Positions 47,492 to 60,226 are shown, numbered from the stretch's first letter. The stretch: 64,000 nt of DNA from Beroe forskalii (GCA_011033025.1 WFMF01000112.1:124001-188000), one strand, 5' to 3'. The notes: generated by a model from the sequence alone, not told the origin. Translations and numbers: made by a program.

Positions 47492-49626
47492 ATGCTGTTA
47501 TTCTGGCTCCTGATAATCTGTGGCTTTCTTTCCCTCATGTATGCCCACATTGTGACATTCATTGGGAGGAAGAAATACAGCCAAATTCCCTACCACCCTC
47601 TACCCCTTACATGGCATTGGATCTTTGGGCATACCATCCTTTTCAAGAATATGATGAAAGAAATTGGTTCTGATGGCTTCGACTATAGTGCAATTTTTGA
47701 GAAAATGAGAAAATCACTGGAGTCAGACACCACTGTGTTTCTTCTTCGATTTTAGGAATTTGATCTATTCTATTAGGGTGCCTTTTGTTGCCAACATTTA
47801 CATGGATCACTCACTTTTCAAGAAACCCAGGCGCTATGACCTGGAATATGTGAATGGAGTTAGAATTTTTGGAGACGAAAGTTTGCTGACTGATGTAGGG
47901 ACAGAAATTTGGCATCGTAAACGGAAGAAATGGATCCTGCTTTCAAATCCCAATTCTTAAGGAATCTTATGGATGACATGGTTGTGAGTGCAAAGAAACT
48001 CTGCCAGCTACTTAACAATCATCACGAAGACAAGCCCATTGACATATATAATGTAATGATGAGAGTTGCATTGGAGATAGTATGTACTGGGCTTTGATTT
48101 CAGGGACCATGAATTCATCCTCAATGAGAATTCACCAATATTTGAAGCTTCATCTGGTGTTTTCTGGTCTTGAAACCTGCGCATCGAACAAGTTGGATTA
48201 TTGGATACCTTGGAAATACAGATCAGAAAAGAGGGCATTGAAAGACTGCTGTGATATTCTACGAGATGCTATGCAGGAACATATATGTAAAAAGATGCAA
48301 GATTTTCAGAATAATGAAAATGACAAGGGCAGGTCCACATCAATGCTGGATCATATTATCAGAGGTAATTGTTCCATACAAAAATGTTGTAAAAATGTCG
48401 TGAACATGGGTATTGGGTTATGATTTGAAATATGATGCTGCAGTGCCAATCATCACAGCATCATGGCAATTGTCAGCGAAAACTGCGGACTTAAAAAAGA
48501 CATTAATTGTAATCTATATTAAACACCATACGTATTTCAGGAAATATTAATTCTTCCTTCAATATTTCAATTGAGGGTGTTTTGGACGATTTCTTCACTT
48601 TTATTATCGCTGGAATGGAAACCACAGCTATCACCATGGCAATACTGATATGGTACCTCCTCAAAAATCCAGAAATCTTTCGGAAGGTTAAGTCAGAGGT
48701 GAGTTGAATGCCTGTCCAACGGGCTATTGTATTGGAGAATTTTAGCGACATAGACGCATGTACAGTGTACACCCATAATTTACTGTATTTTTTCTGGAAA
48801 TGGTTGTGGGCCGTGGTCTGTGGCCCTGCCACGCACCACATGGTGATCCAACATCAAAATTTGAAGAATCATGACCTACATAAACTTTCACTGGAAATGG
48901 TTTGCTGTATAAAAATTAATTTTTGAAAATGTAAATTGTATACTTACATAACCTTTCAATTCACGAAATCACGACATTTAATTTTCAGATTGCTGAGGTA
49001 TTCGGAGACAAGGATAATCTTGAATTTGACGACTTGCCTAAGCTAATCTACCTGGAGCAGTGCATCAAGGAGACTCTGCGACTACACCCTCCCGCTCAGA
49101 TGACGTCGAGGGTGTGTCAGGAGCGTGATGTCACTGTCGAAGGGACCCTCATTCCCAAAGGTTACATTCCACTTCAACAATTATAGTGTACAGTTATCGT
49201 ACGTAAATGTGCAGATTCTCGGTACTGTTATTCCAGTGGCACGGGTGGTTGGACAACCCGCCCCCCCCCCTCCCCCGTTTGCATATCTCCTACACCCCGG
49301 TACGCTTATTTTGACCCCCCCGCTTATTAGCTACTGCAGAGTACATATTAAAAATGCAAAAATGATTCAATTGTTTTCCCTGTTATGTTTCCAAGTTTCC
49401 ATAACCAATGCTATATGTTGCAATCCTTGCATAATTTCCCATTGCAGGAACTGTTGTTCTCTTGCCGATAGAAAGTATCCAAGTGTCAGAAAAGTACTGG
49501 AAGGACCCACTCAAGTTTGAACCCGACAGATTCGAACCATCTGTTAGTATTGAGCCGTTCACCTTCACTCCATTTACTGCAGGACCAGAATCTGCATCGG
49601 TAAAAGTTCGCAATGATGGAAGCTAA
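47492..49626 (+). pseudogene. Cytochrome P450 gene with multiple frameshifts
   Basis: The ATG at 47,492 opens an N-terminal anchor (MLLFWLLIICGFLSLMY). The first exon runs to 48,364, then 48,541-48,698, 48,989-49,160 and 49,448 onward, all with GT-AG sites in phase. Landmarks: I-helix AGMETT, K-helix ETLR in CIKETLRLHPP, PERF-type FEPDRFEP. The order and spacing fit a microsomal P450, perhaps CYP46/CYP4-like. Exon 1 changes frame at about 47,753, 47,930, 48,092 and 48,170. The heme loop changes frame at about 49,587, 49,603 and 49,645, so the observed frame stops at 49,624 and lacks the FxxGxRxCxG cysteine. The +1 frame does contain RICIG at that place. Introns are kept, so it is not a processed copy. 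Several shifts lie in homopolymers, so assembly error is possible for some of them. Confidence 0.8.
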
Positions 49627-50049
49627 AGTGGTCCTAGGACGCTTTTCCACACCATTGAGATATATGATCCATATCCTGAAGATAAAATCCTGGAAAGGGT
49701 TGTGTCGCACAGCAAAACCGAAGAATGGCGTGCATATAGGTGTTGTGAATTAACGAAACAATATCAAAAAGATTATTTCATAATTATACATATTGTGCCT
49801 AAATAATTCGAAACGATGGATGACATCTATCATAAGTAAACACAACCAAATTTCTTATTAAAGCTTTATATTATTACTAAACTAAAATAGTCTGTCCAAT
49901 ACTAAAGCTAGACCAGGTGGACCAATGGGGACGGGTTCCCTTGGGGTAGGGAGCTCTAAGTTGATCCGGGGAGAGGGGTTGGGGGAGGTCTGGTAAGAGC
50001 CACCAGCTGCTGTGGCTGGAAGATGGGAAACCAGCTGAGGGGCTCTAGG

Positions 50050-50640
50050 GAAGGGAGAGGCATGAACTTATCACCACTCCTCACTGTCAAAGACGATTTC
50101 CTGTAGTATCACGCCTTTAAGGTTCATGACAAAACGCTTAACTCCATTAGGCCCAAGATGAATGTGGTCATTAGAATTTGGAACTCTCTTAAATCTACCT
50201 AGACTGGATTGAGGAAGCCAAACTGGTCAACCAAATTATTGTGCTCAATTACAGTGATATTTCTGTGATTAGAAGCCAGCTTTTTCAGACCTTTGTTCAA
50301 TTCATTTACTTTGTAGTTTAAGCTGGTACTTTTGGTAGGTAAAAGCAGACTGATATAAATCTTTGTCTTAGGATAAATATTCAAGATAGCATTTATTTTG
50401 CTATCATATAGATTACATAGATAATCTGGAGATTTTGGATTGTCTTCTTGATGTCGTTAAGCCCCACGTTTAATACAATGTTTCGGCATGGGCCTATGGT
50501 GAATGGGTCAGAATGTTGTTGATTTTGATGCTTTATGCCTAAACCCTGGAAGCCACTGACCTAGCTTGCCCTTATCAGGTCCAAATACAAGATCCTGGTG
50601 TTTGAGTCACCAATAATGCCTGTATAGTTAATATTGTAAG
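50050..50640 (-). pseudogene. Retrotransposon ORF1 with SGNH/GDSL-hydrolase segment, frameshifted
   Basis: Read on the minus strand across two frame changes, it shows GDSN near 50,600, GLND near 50,450, then YISLLLPTKS and, at about 50,130-50,160, DHIHLGPNGVKRF. GDS(N), GxND and DxxH are blocks I, III and V of SGNH hydrolases. This domain is known in ORF1 of CR1-type retrotransposons, where its role is unclear. Similar reading continues patchily to about 50,850. Frame breaks near 50,425 and 50,590 make it inactive. Confidence 0.6.
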
Positions 50641-50859
50641 GGCAAGAGCACGAAATGTAAGACTAAATCGAACATCAGTAATGCTTTCATCAGGAGTTAT
50701 AGCATGGTGAAAGAAATCTGGGAAGCGAGAACACAAGAAGGTCGTTATCCTTGAGAGTAAGAGAGAGTCAGTTTGGGGTATGGGTGTTGGAGTTTGTAAA
50801 CTCATAGATCTCTCAGCTCTATTGACAGTGTGTAAATGTCTGATTTTGGATGTATAGGG

Positions 50860-53800
50860 GTTCATCATAGTCCAGTCGAAAATAAGATCGGTCAGGGAAC
50901 TAACTTGGAGCAATGACTTAGGGTGTTTTTTCGATTCATTATGGTCCCAGGAGTCACCAAACCAAAATCCCCTAAAATCTGGTCGGCACTTTTCGAGATA
51001 TGGCCACGCCCTTTTTTGACCGTGAGAATTTTGGTGAAAATCTGAATTTCAAGATTTTGAGCTTTATAGGCAAGATTATACACTAAATCCACTTAATTTT
51101 GCACGAGAAAAACGATGCAACTGTTATTTTTTAGCTATAACCATCGCCGAGGCCAATAATTGGCCACGCCCATTTTTATCATGGGATTTTTGGACAAAAA
51201 TCTAAATTTCAAAATTTTGGGCTATACATGCAAGTTTATACACTAAATCCACTTATTTTTGCACGAGAAAAACGATGCAACTGTTATTTTTTGGCTATGA
51301 CTATCGCTGAGGCCAATAATTGGCCACTCCCATTTTTAACGTGGGAATTTTGGGCAAAACTCCAAGTTTAAAAATTTTGAGCTATACAGGCAAGATTTTA
51401 CACTAAACCCACTTATTTTTGCACGATAAAAACGATGCAACTGTTATTTTTTGGCTATAACTATCGCTGAGGCCAATAATTGGCCACGCCCATTTTTAAC
51501 GTGGGAATTTTGGGCAAAGAACCAAATTTAGAAATTTTGATCTATACAGGAAATACACTAAACCCACTTATTTTACACGAGAAAAACGATGTACCTGTTT
51601 AATGTTTACTTGTAGCTATAACCACCATGAAGGCCAATCATGGACAACGCCAATTTTTGCCCGTGAGAATTTTGCGGTTAGATTTTTAAAAATTTCCTAT
51701 TTATATTTTACGTACAAGATTATCTACTATTAACTACACCCACATATTTGGCACAGCAAATACGATGTAATTGTCTGGAAACATTCCCCAAACATTGCAG
51801 AGGCCACTTCTTTTCAACACACAGGAGTGTGTTGGAAAGACACATTCAGAGTGAGTTGGAATAAGCAAGAATGTGCCAGATAGACACACGAGTATGTTGG
51901 AAAGATATTGATTTGTGTTAGAAAGATACAAGAGTACTAGGTAGATAAAGGCTCCGATGGTATTAAGAAGTGTGCCGGAAGACGCAGAAGTGTGCTAAGA
52001 CGTGAGACGTCACAATTATGTGTGCTAGGAAGGCATGGAAGAAAGTAAGAGGATACATCATTGTAAGAAATCATGCGAGAACATATAAAGAAGTATCAGA
52101 ATGTGTAGTTAGGTCGCACGAATGTCTTATTACGAAGACTCAGAAGTTTACTGGGAAGAATTAGGACGATTTCTGGTTGTGTTTGGAAGTCACAAGAGCG
52201 TTTCGGAAGATGCAGGAGTATGTTTGAAAGTCACGAAAGTTAGTTAGAGAGCCATAATAGTGTGATGGAAAAATACAGTAATGTATCAGGTGTGCTGGAG
52301 TGAGTTGGAGTACACAGCATTGGTTTTAGAAGACACAGAATGTGTTTAAAGGTCACAGGAGTGTCTTAGGAATACCCAGCAGTGTAATCAGTACCTACTG
52401 GAAAGATTTAAAAATGGATTAGGAAGAACTCAGGAAGTATGGGTGTGTTGGGAAGTCAAAACAGTGTATCGGGAGACAAGGGATTCTTACAGGAAGCCAC
52501 ACAAGTGTGTTCGGAAGATACAGAAAGCGTTTAAGCATCATATGAGTGTTAAAAAGTCACGTACGTATGTTAGGAAGATGCAAGAGTGTGTAAGAGAGTC
52601 ACAAAATTCATTTATAAGTGTTTTTAAAAGTCACAAGAATGTGCTAGGATGGTATATGAATGAGTTGGAAGATGCAGCCTTGTTTCAAGAAGACACAGGA
52701 CCATGTTGAGAAGACAAAGAATTTATTTTAAGGTCGCAGGAGTGTGATACAAAGTTACGGGAGTGTCTTAGGAACACACAGGAGTGTGGTGGGAAGACAC
52801 AGAAGTGTAGTAGGGAGATGTTTGGGTTATTTAGGAAGTCACAAGAGTGTGTTGGAATACACCTGAGTGAGTTGTGAGTCGCAGGAGTGTGTTAGGAAGA
52901 CACAAGAGAGGGTAGGAAGTCGCACAAGGGTGTTAGAAAGACACAGGAGTGTGTTAGGAAGACATAAGAGTGAGTAAGAAGATATAGAACTGTTTTAAAA
53001 TAACATAGGAACGTTTTAAGCAGACACAGAATGCGTTGAAAAATCAACATGGTGTGTAAGAAAGTCACTAAAGTGTACTAGAAAGACATAAGAGTGTACT
53101 GGTAGGACATATGAGAGTAATTCACAGGAGCAAGTACAGTAAAAGAATTAATCGAGTGTCATCAAAAATCCATATTATAAGGGTCTATTAAATTACAAAA
53201 TACATTTGGCCCGTGACTATCGGGTCCTGAGAGTTGTACCTATCTGGTTTAGACACACAGTCCCTTGGACAAGTCAATTTGGACCCGATAAGGCAAGGAT
53301 CTACGTATTATAAACACCAATAAAAACGTCATGGGTAGGTGTTTACAATATATTGACATACCTACCTATATTTTCATTATACTATGTACACCTCGAAGGA
53401 GCGAAAGTATCTAACCAGCACAAATAAAGGCAAAACAGAAAATAACTGTCACATTCCCAATTAATAATTTCCCACGGGCAAAAATTGGCGTTGTCCATGA
53501 TTGGCCTTCATGGTGGTTAAATAGCTACAAATAAGCATTAAACAGGTGCATCGTTTTTCTCGAGTAAAATAAGTGGATTTAGTGTATAATCTTGCCTGTA
53601 TAGCTCAAAATTTCTAAATTTGGATTTTTGCCCAAAATTCCCACGTTAAAAATGGGCGTGGCCAATTATTGGCCTCAGCGATAGTTATAGCCAAAAAATA
53701 ACAGTTGCATCGTTTTTGTCGTGCAAAAATAAGTGGGTTTAGTGTATGATCTTGCCTGTATAGCTCAAAATTTTTAAACTTGGATTTTTGCCCAAAATCC

Positions 53801-54285
53801 CCACGTTAAAAATGGGTGTGGCCAATTATTGGCCTCAGCGATAGTCATAGCCAAAAAATAACAGTTGCAGCGTTTTTCTCGTGCAAAAATAAGTGGATTT
53901 AGTGTATAAACTTGCATGTATAGCCCAAAATTTTGAAATTTAGATTTTTGTCCAGAAATCCCACGATAAAAATGGGCGTGGCCAATTATTGGCCTCGGCG
54001 ATGGTTATAGCCAAAAAATAACAGTTGCATCGTTTTTCTCGTGCAAAATTAAGTGGATTTAGTGTATTATCTTGCATATAAAGCTCAAAATCTTGAAATT
54101 CGGATTTTTCACCAAAATTCCCACGGTCAAAAAAGGGCGTGGCCATATCTCGAAAAGTGCCGACCAGATTTTAGGGGATTTTGGTTTGGTGACTCCTGGG
54201 ACCAAAATGAATCGAAAAAACACCCTAAGTCATTGCTCCAAGTTAGTTCCCTGACTCTTCAAAATTTGTCAGTGTTCGTTACTAA
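50860..54285 (-). mobile_element. Palindromic satellite-armed composite element, copy 2
   Basis: The whole structure is the reverse complement of 21,480-25,135: satellite arm (50,890-51,690), minisatellite core (about 51,780-53,140, unit 'cacaggagtgtgttaggaag'), S1-like segment (53,200-53,325) and inverse satellite arm (53,460-54,260). The 'gacaaattttgaaga' flank and the 'cgatcttatt-tcgactggac' flank are shared with copy 1 just outside the arms, so the element extends beyond the palindrome. Open frames in the core are by-products of the repeat. Confidence 0.85.
53200..53325 (+). repeat. SINE-like repeat S1, copy inside composite 2
   Basis: It contains 'ggacccgataaggcaagg', 'atctacgtattataaacacc' and aaaaacgtca, matching 28,270-28,325 base for base over much of 50 bp. 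Confidence 0.5.
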
Positions 54286-54813
54286 TTTTATGGCGCAAAA
54301 CTTATTGTTCAAATGAGGAGTACATACATACATTTTGATGCACTCTTCAGATTTAGCTGGCTACATTCATGATCGTGTTTTTCTTTAAGGGCAGATTCTT
54401 TACGAGATCCGCATAAGATTGTAGCTCGAGTCAGTTGTTATTTATGTTTCTGGTGTGAATTGTTTTGTTTTCGATTGAGTACTTAACTTTCATGGTTCAT
54501 TTCTTTATGGCAATGAAAGATCAAAACAAAATTTTTGTTAAGTACATATTCATACACTACGTGTCATACACTAACAGTATGTATCAATGCTGGGCGCTGG
54601 TTGTGTCATTTGGACTTTTGAACTTATTCGCTGAATTGACCCCGATACGATGATGATGTGATTCTGACTTTTACAAATCACTGGCAAATTTGTCCAAAAT
54701 TCTCGCCTGTTTCAATTATGAAATTGTGTACCCATTATTCATAAACATTGAGTGCGAATACTTAAGTTTCAAACCGTCTACTTTGATTGATACGTATATG
54801 GTAGGGTAATATA

Positions 54814-54979
54814 CAGTAAATACACACTTGGGTGTGTCAATTACTATCGTAATTGCACTCGCAAGCTCGTGTAATACTCCAATAAATGCACTCGCAAGCT
54901 CGTACATTTATTGCATGAATTCCACTCGCAAGCTCGTGGAATTAATGTGGTAATTATACACCCATGTGTGTATTTACCG
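54814..54979. mobile_element. Cloverleaf MITE D, TA-flanked, 166 bp
   Basis: The terminal repeat CAGTAAATACACACTTGGGT pairs with the right end acccatgtgtgtatttaccg. TA flanks both ends (54,812-54,813 and 54,980-54,981). Between the ends stand three hairpin arms, each with the same tip, CACTCGCAAGCTCGTG: gtaattg...(c)taat, aaatg...cattt and gaattc...gaatt. Confidence 0.85.
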
Positions 54980-54999
54980 TATATAATTATGTAGCTTTA

Positions 55000-57124
55000 T
55001 TAGTGCATTAATTCTTAAGCTTGATGTTGTAAATCTAGTGTTATAATCGAGAATTTCCCAAAAAAATCGGCACAAAATATGTTATTCGCTTATTATTTGA
55101 CTTTTAAAGGTTAGAAGATCTGTTAAATATTAGCGCCAATATTTCCCAGATCTTCTTTTACTTGTCAACTTGTCAATAGAATAAAATATTTTATATTGAT
55201 AGTACACAATTGCTTGAGTCTTGACCATGCGCTAGGATTGGAAATATGGAGATAGTACCGACAGTCTACAGGTGTATTTGAAAAAGAAACTCTCAAGTAA
55301 GCAAGCAAGCAAGTACCAAATGATAATCATCTCAATACAACACATTCATAGAGAGCGATGACGGAAATGTGGGTGACCGTTGTTTACATAGTAATAATAA
55401 TTCCATTAATATTATTTATGTAGAAGCCCCTTCCCAGAATATCTGTTTACATAAGAACTTGATATTAGCTCATGGGTCATGGTGTATACTGTACATTTCC
55501 TGGTATATTTCCTATACATTTCCTGGTATGGGTATCATTACAGAATCCACGACTGAAACCCGGGGTAGGACCGCCCGTACTCAGAATTCACATTTTGTCA
55601 TTTCATATTCTGTACGAAGAATGTTTTTTCATCTTTGCATGAGATAACGAACCTTGCTATGATTTGTAGACCTAACTCTATGAAACTATGATTATTATTA
55701 TGATTTTGATAAAGACATTGGTTGATCACATTGCAACCCTTGTGCAACTTGGTTAAAAGATCATAAGATTTTCCGATTTAGCAGATTACTGGTATTCACG
55801 TGATTATAAGAAAGATTACAAGCCTTACTCGATCTGATGGACCTCGCGACTCTTACGATGATTTTTGGCATGTATTTCTAACGCATGTATCGTATCATAT
55901 CAACAATAATTATTGTATTTCAATCTACAAACTACAGTACAGAAGTGCTGTGATTTGATCATTCTATATCTCTGACAATTGACAACATCAAATCTGAAGA
56001 CAAATCTGAAGACAACCACATAAAATGCTAAACTCTGAAGAAAGATTCCAAAGTACAACGAAACTTTATCTAGACGTGTGGAATGATCACAGACCTTGAG
56101 TTTGTAATAACTGTGCATGTTGATTTTTGGACCAGTTCACTACATTGCATCACGATGAAAGTACATTATGATCGTTGTGCATGCCATTTGACTGGTGATC
56201 CTGCTACAGACCACTCGAGAGGATTGCGTGCTGCTCCCTCCCCTCATTAATGCTTCATTATAACACGTGTAGGAATCCCGTCTCTTGTATTGTACAATGT
56301 ATTAATATTATTATTGAATATTGCGTTCGCAAGTAGGAGTCAAAATGTTAAATTTGAAATGTATTCAAAGTCAGACAAAACTACAACAGTTCCACTATAC
56401 TTCAGTCTCAGTTAAATTGTATAGTCTCAGTTAAAAAGTTAACCCTGGTCATGTTTTCTGATTCTTCAAAGTACAGATTTATCAAAGATGTATTTCATAG
56501 GGTGCAGTTTATTGGTGACAGCAATATCAAAGGAATTTGGAAAGCAAATTGAAGGAATGAGCGGGAGCTGAAACTGATTATTATTATCTTATTATTGTAG
56601 TGTGAGGTAGTAATTTACATTCAGTTTGTTTTGCTTTCAAAAAAATTAGCTATGGATAAGAATCTAGGTAAAAAACAACGCCTATGATTTCCGAAAAATT
56701 ATGCATTTGCCCTTACATCACTCCTTGCAGATTTGGACTGCATTACTTAAGATTCCTCTCGAAGAAGAAATTGTAGTTCATAATTGCAGAAAATTACGAA
56801 ACGTGTAGCGAACAAGTCAACAAGTTATTCGTAAAATAAAATAATGAGTATTTTGTACGACGAGTCCAAACCCGTAAAGCCGTAAACTGTTTTCTATTTT
56901 TCTGACTACAAGCTACATTTTAAACTACAAAACACAGTACAAAGATGTAGTGATTCGATCAACTCATGTCTCTGTGTTTTAAATATAATCTATTAATTTC
57001 ATTTGAATATCAATAATAATAATCCCCATAATATGTCAGATATGCTGATATGTAATAGCAGCGGGTATAACATTAAGTGAAAGCAATGGAGGAGACTGAA
57101 AATGGAGAAGTGAGCAGTACTTAC
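55000..57124. other. No gene seen
   Basis: AT-rich. No exon with both splice sites and family resemblance was found. Downstream exons of the 57.1-kb first exon could lie here unrecognised. Confidence 0.45.
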
Positions 57125-57202
57125 CTCATTGAGTGAGTTCGATGAGAGGCAATTAGTTGAATAGTTGGTCAGTGTTACGTTAGCATTAGCCATGTTGTTC
57201 AT
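57125..57202 (-). CDS. Possible first coding exon, unknown gene
   Basis: The ATG at 57,202 opens 26 codons (MNNMANANVTLTNYSTNCLS...) ending at a consensus donor, GAG|gtaagt. The stretch is dense in N-x-S/T sites, as in an extracellular N-terminus such as that of a GPCR. A diverged relative lies at about 57,645-57,760 (agcaagtaccacattgagcg; gtcagtgttatgtta). No following exon was identified, so this is a weak call. Confidence 0.3.
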
Positions 57203-58062
57203 TGGACTTGGGGTTTGGATGTGTGACGTGTGTCTCTATTTATTCACCTTATGCGAATGCACATTGCACGCAGATATTCCGACCCGCTTCCAAAGAATAC
57301 CTTCAAAAATATCTCAAAGGTGATCTGTGATGCTGTTAACTTTTCAACTAAAAATAAAATACAGTGATGTATGAAGTATCACGTATGAAATGGTCTAATG
57401 AATCAAAGCGGTGAAAATGGGAAATCATTTTTACCGCTTTTAAATGTCACTTAGTTCTTTTTTCTTTAGTTTTAATATGTTTCCCATATTTCTTGTGGCT
57501 GGCAATATTAATTATAGATACTTAGATGTTATTAAGGGACCATAATAATAAAGTAATAAGTTTTATTTAACGAATGGTAGGTAGTTGTCGTAATATATTT
57601 GTTTAGGTACCAATAGAATGCAAAGCAATGAAAGTTACTGAGTAGTAATAGTGGGCAGCAAGTACCACATTGAGCGATGCAGTTGGTATGTTTTAAATTA
57701 CATCTTAATTAAACACACGAAGGTTGATGGTCAGTGTTATGTTACCATTGCAGTACCCTAGTAAATATGTTATATCGATTTGCATTATTTTAATAAGAAT
57801 ATAAACCCCCGTCGGTCCATGTTACACGCATTTGCAGTCACTGATTGACAACAAAAAGATCACTCGAATTCCAACCCACGTCCCAGGCCCAAAACCAAAG
57901 GCCATTATTGATATTAGTAATAACCTATCCCACGCATACGGGCGATTTAAATTCTGTTGAAAACCCGAATGGTACCTATGCCGTTGACCCCCTAGTTCCT
58001 AATTAAAACGAAATCCCATAATCATATTGACTATTATATTGTCATAGGTAATTATCAATTAC
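57203..58062. other. Spacer with a diverged copy of the preceding exon
   Basis: The segment at about 57,645-57,760 resembles 57,110-57,195 but has lost its frame. Otherwise no feature. Expected C-terminal exons of ASNSD1 are not visible here. Confidence 0.45.
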
Positions 58063-60226
58063 CTGTCGATGTCTAGTTGTATCTCTCTGACGACTCCCTC
58101 CCACCCGCCCCCGTTCTGCCAGGCGCCTCTATGTCTGGAGTACCCGCCTAACAACTCATCAGCTCCAATCCCAGAGAAGAGCAGCCGAGCTGTGCTGAAC
58201 ATCCACTCGTCTGTAGGATCAGCTCCTGCATCAGCCCGTGCAGCACATTCTGCATCAGCACGTGCAGTGCATCCTACATCAGCACGTGTACAGTGCCCAA
58301 CTCCACGTGCAGCAAACCAGAGCGCGCATCCGATGCTGTCATCCAGCACAGTGTTGTGCGGGTACAGCAAGTCAGAGATGTACTTGTCCCGGGAAGTCTG
58401 CAGCTCATCACGTGACACGTTCACCTGAGAGATAGTGTCTGGATAAAACTATAAAAGAATATATATCTCACTTTTGCCCGGCACTGGTCTAATACAGGTG
58501 AAACACTGGCTTAAATGCTTAATGCAAGTCTTCTACTAGTATATAATGCAGGTCTTGTACCAATCTAATGCGTCTTCAGTCTTGTGCCAATCTAGTGCAG
58601 GCCTGGTTAGGGCCTTGGGTAGGTTTGGCACCGGTCTAGTGCAAGGCCAAGTGCGATATGGATCTATGGTCGTGTGCAAAAAGCATAAAGTATTTCACAG
58701 TGCTATAATAATGTAGTGCTATAAACCTTATACTCTCTCAATTAAAGTTCAAACTTTTGACTTTGCGGTAAATTAAATTACTCTAGAACTTATTTATTTG
58801 AACCTTTGAAACATAATTCGATGAAAGGTTGAGTGATCTTCCATAAACAAGTAAGAGGTTTTATTAATAAGACTCCTAGAGGGGCTACCTTAATAAGGTT
58901 CCACTTCCTGTCGGCACAGGACTGTTGGAGGTCAGAGAGGGACGCCAGGGCAGACATCCGGTCAGGAGTAGAGTCGAAGTTACCAAATGATACATTCAGC
59001 AAATCTATAGGCTCTGTCAATGGAACGAATCTGATGGTGTTCGATTTTCAAACATATTATAATTAACTGATAATAAATAAAAATTTATTATGTTTATGCC
59101 TTATGGAACTTTCTGAAAAACACGTCTTGTACAATAAAAAAATCTCGATGGCCTTACTAAATCATAAATGACACAAAAGCCTTATTACAAAAGGCTCTGA
59201 AGCAGAACTGCCAGTTTCCCAATCTGTGTAACAGGGCTGCTAGGACAGTACAGTCGATACCACCACTGAATAGCACTCCTAATCTAGCACCAGAGGGAGT
59301 CATGTTTTGATGGGGATTACAAGGGGAGCTAGAAGTTGATTCACAGTGTCTGGAGCAGTAGTCTGATATTGTATCCTGATAGCAGCAATTATATAATGTT
59401 TCTTAGACCTACCTAATAATTGATAGGTAATATCCTTGCAAAACTGGAAATTTGAAAATGCTTTATTAGAGTCAAGATGTAACCTAAAATGTGAGAATGT
59501 TATTCAGGATGTAAGCTGACCTGTGAAAAGGGAAGAGGTTTCCCACAGCAATGAGCTCGTATCCTCACGGACTCAGACAGCAAAAGTAGGAATGTGTCAC
59601 TTTTGTCAACCCACTGCAGTGGTATATCACTTGTGAGAGTTGTGTTGAGTGGAGTCACAGGACTTGCAATACAATCTGTGATGCAAGTGTATTGGAATGG
59701 GTGACTTTTTGACTGAAGATTGTATTTAATAAATTAGGCCTGCTCATTTATTATTAATTAACCATGATAGCATACTGTAGGCTGCTTTGAAAATTTCAGC
59801 AATAATAGGAATTTTCATGGCAGGAAAGGTGTGAAGCTGCCATGTACATTTAAATTGGGATTTGTACATTTTCAGTACTATAAAGCTATAATAGGTCGAT
59901 TGAACTGTCTTTCAATAGCTAATCAACATTTGGTCCCATAACTCCATATTATAACTACCTTGAGCAATTGATACTGATTTAAAGAGCTGTGAAGCAAAGT
60001 CTGCACATGTATCTCTCCTGCCCTGATAAGCATGACATGTAACATGATAGGATGTCCCATTATTTCCAGCACCTTTTAGGCAAAACACTCCTCCTGCAGG
60101 AACCTCATACCATTGTCTTTCAGAGTCACCAACAGAGCACAGGATGAACCCATCTCCTTCATGAGCTATTAGTAGAGAACGTCGCCCAAAGTAATCCCTC
60201 CAGAACCATAACTCATCTGTGTGTTC
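58063..60226 (-). CDS. ASNSD1: ASNSD1 (asparagine synthetase domain-containing protein 1), internal exons
   Basis: Exons on the minus strand: 59,975-60,226 (LWFWRDYFGRRSLL), 59,521-59,712 (ESVRIRA), about 59,209-59,362 (ARLGVLFSGGIDCTVLAAL, the PP-loop SGGxD motif), 58,889-59,030 (EPIDLLNVSF) and 58,063-58,424 (NTVLDDSIGCALWFAARG, then LLFSGIGADELLGGYSRH). These are the hallmark segments of ASNSD1, a metazoan relative of asparagine synthetase of uncertain activity. Between the two halves of the last exon, about four imperfect 8-residue repeats (ARADAxC) are encoded by a 24-bp minisatellite (58,215-58,300). The N-terminal glutaminase part and the C-terminal exons are not found. The exact start of the third exon is uncertain because the candidate acceptors do not fit phase. 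Confidence 0.85.

Noticed and set aside
52443..52709. Lys/Cys-rich ORF, and its inverse at 23,342-23,647
   Set aside because: It is a by-product of the 35-bp minisatellite core in the composite elements. The frame is interrupted elsewhere in the same array.
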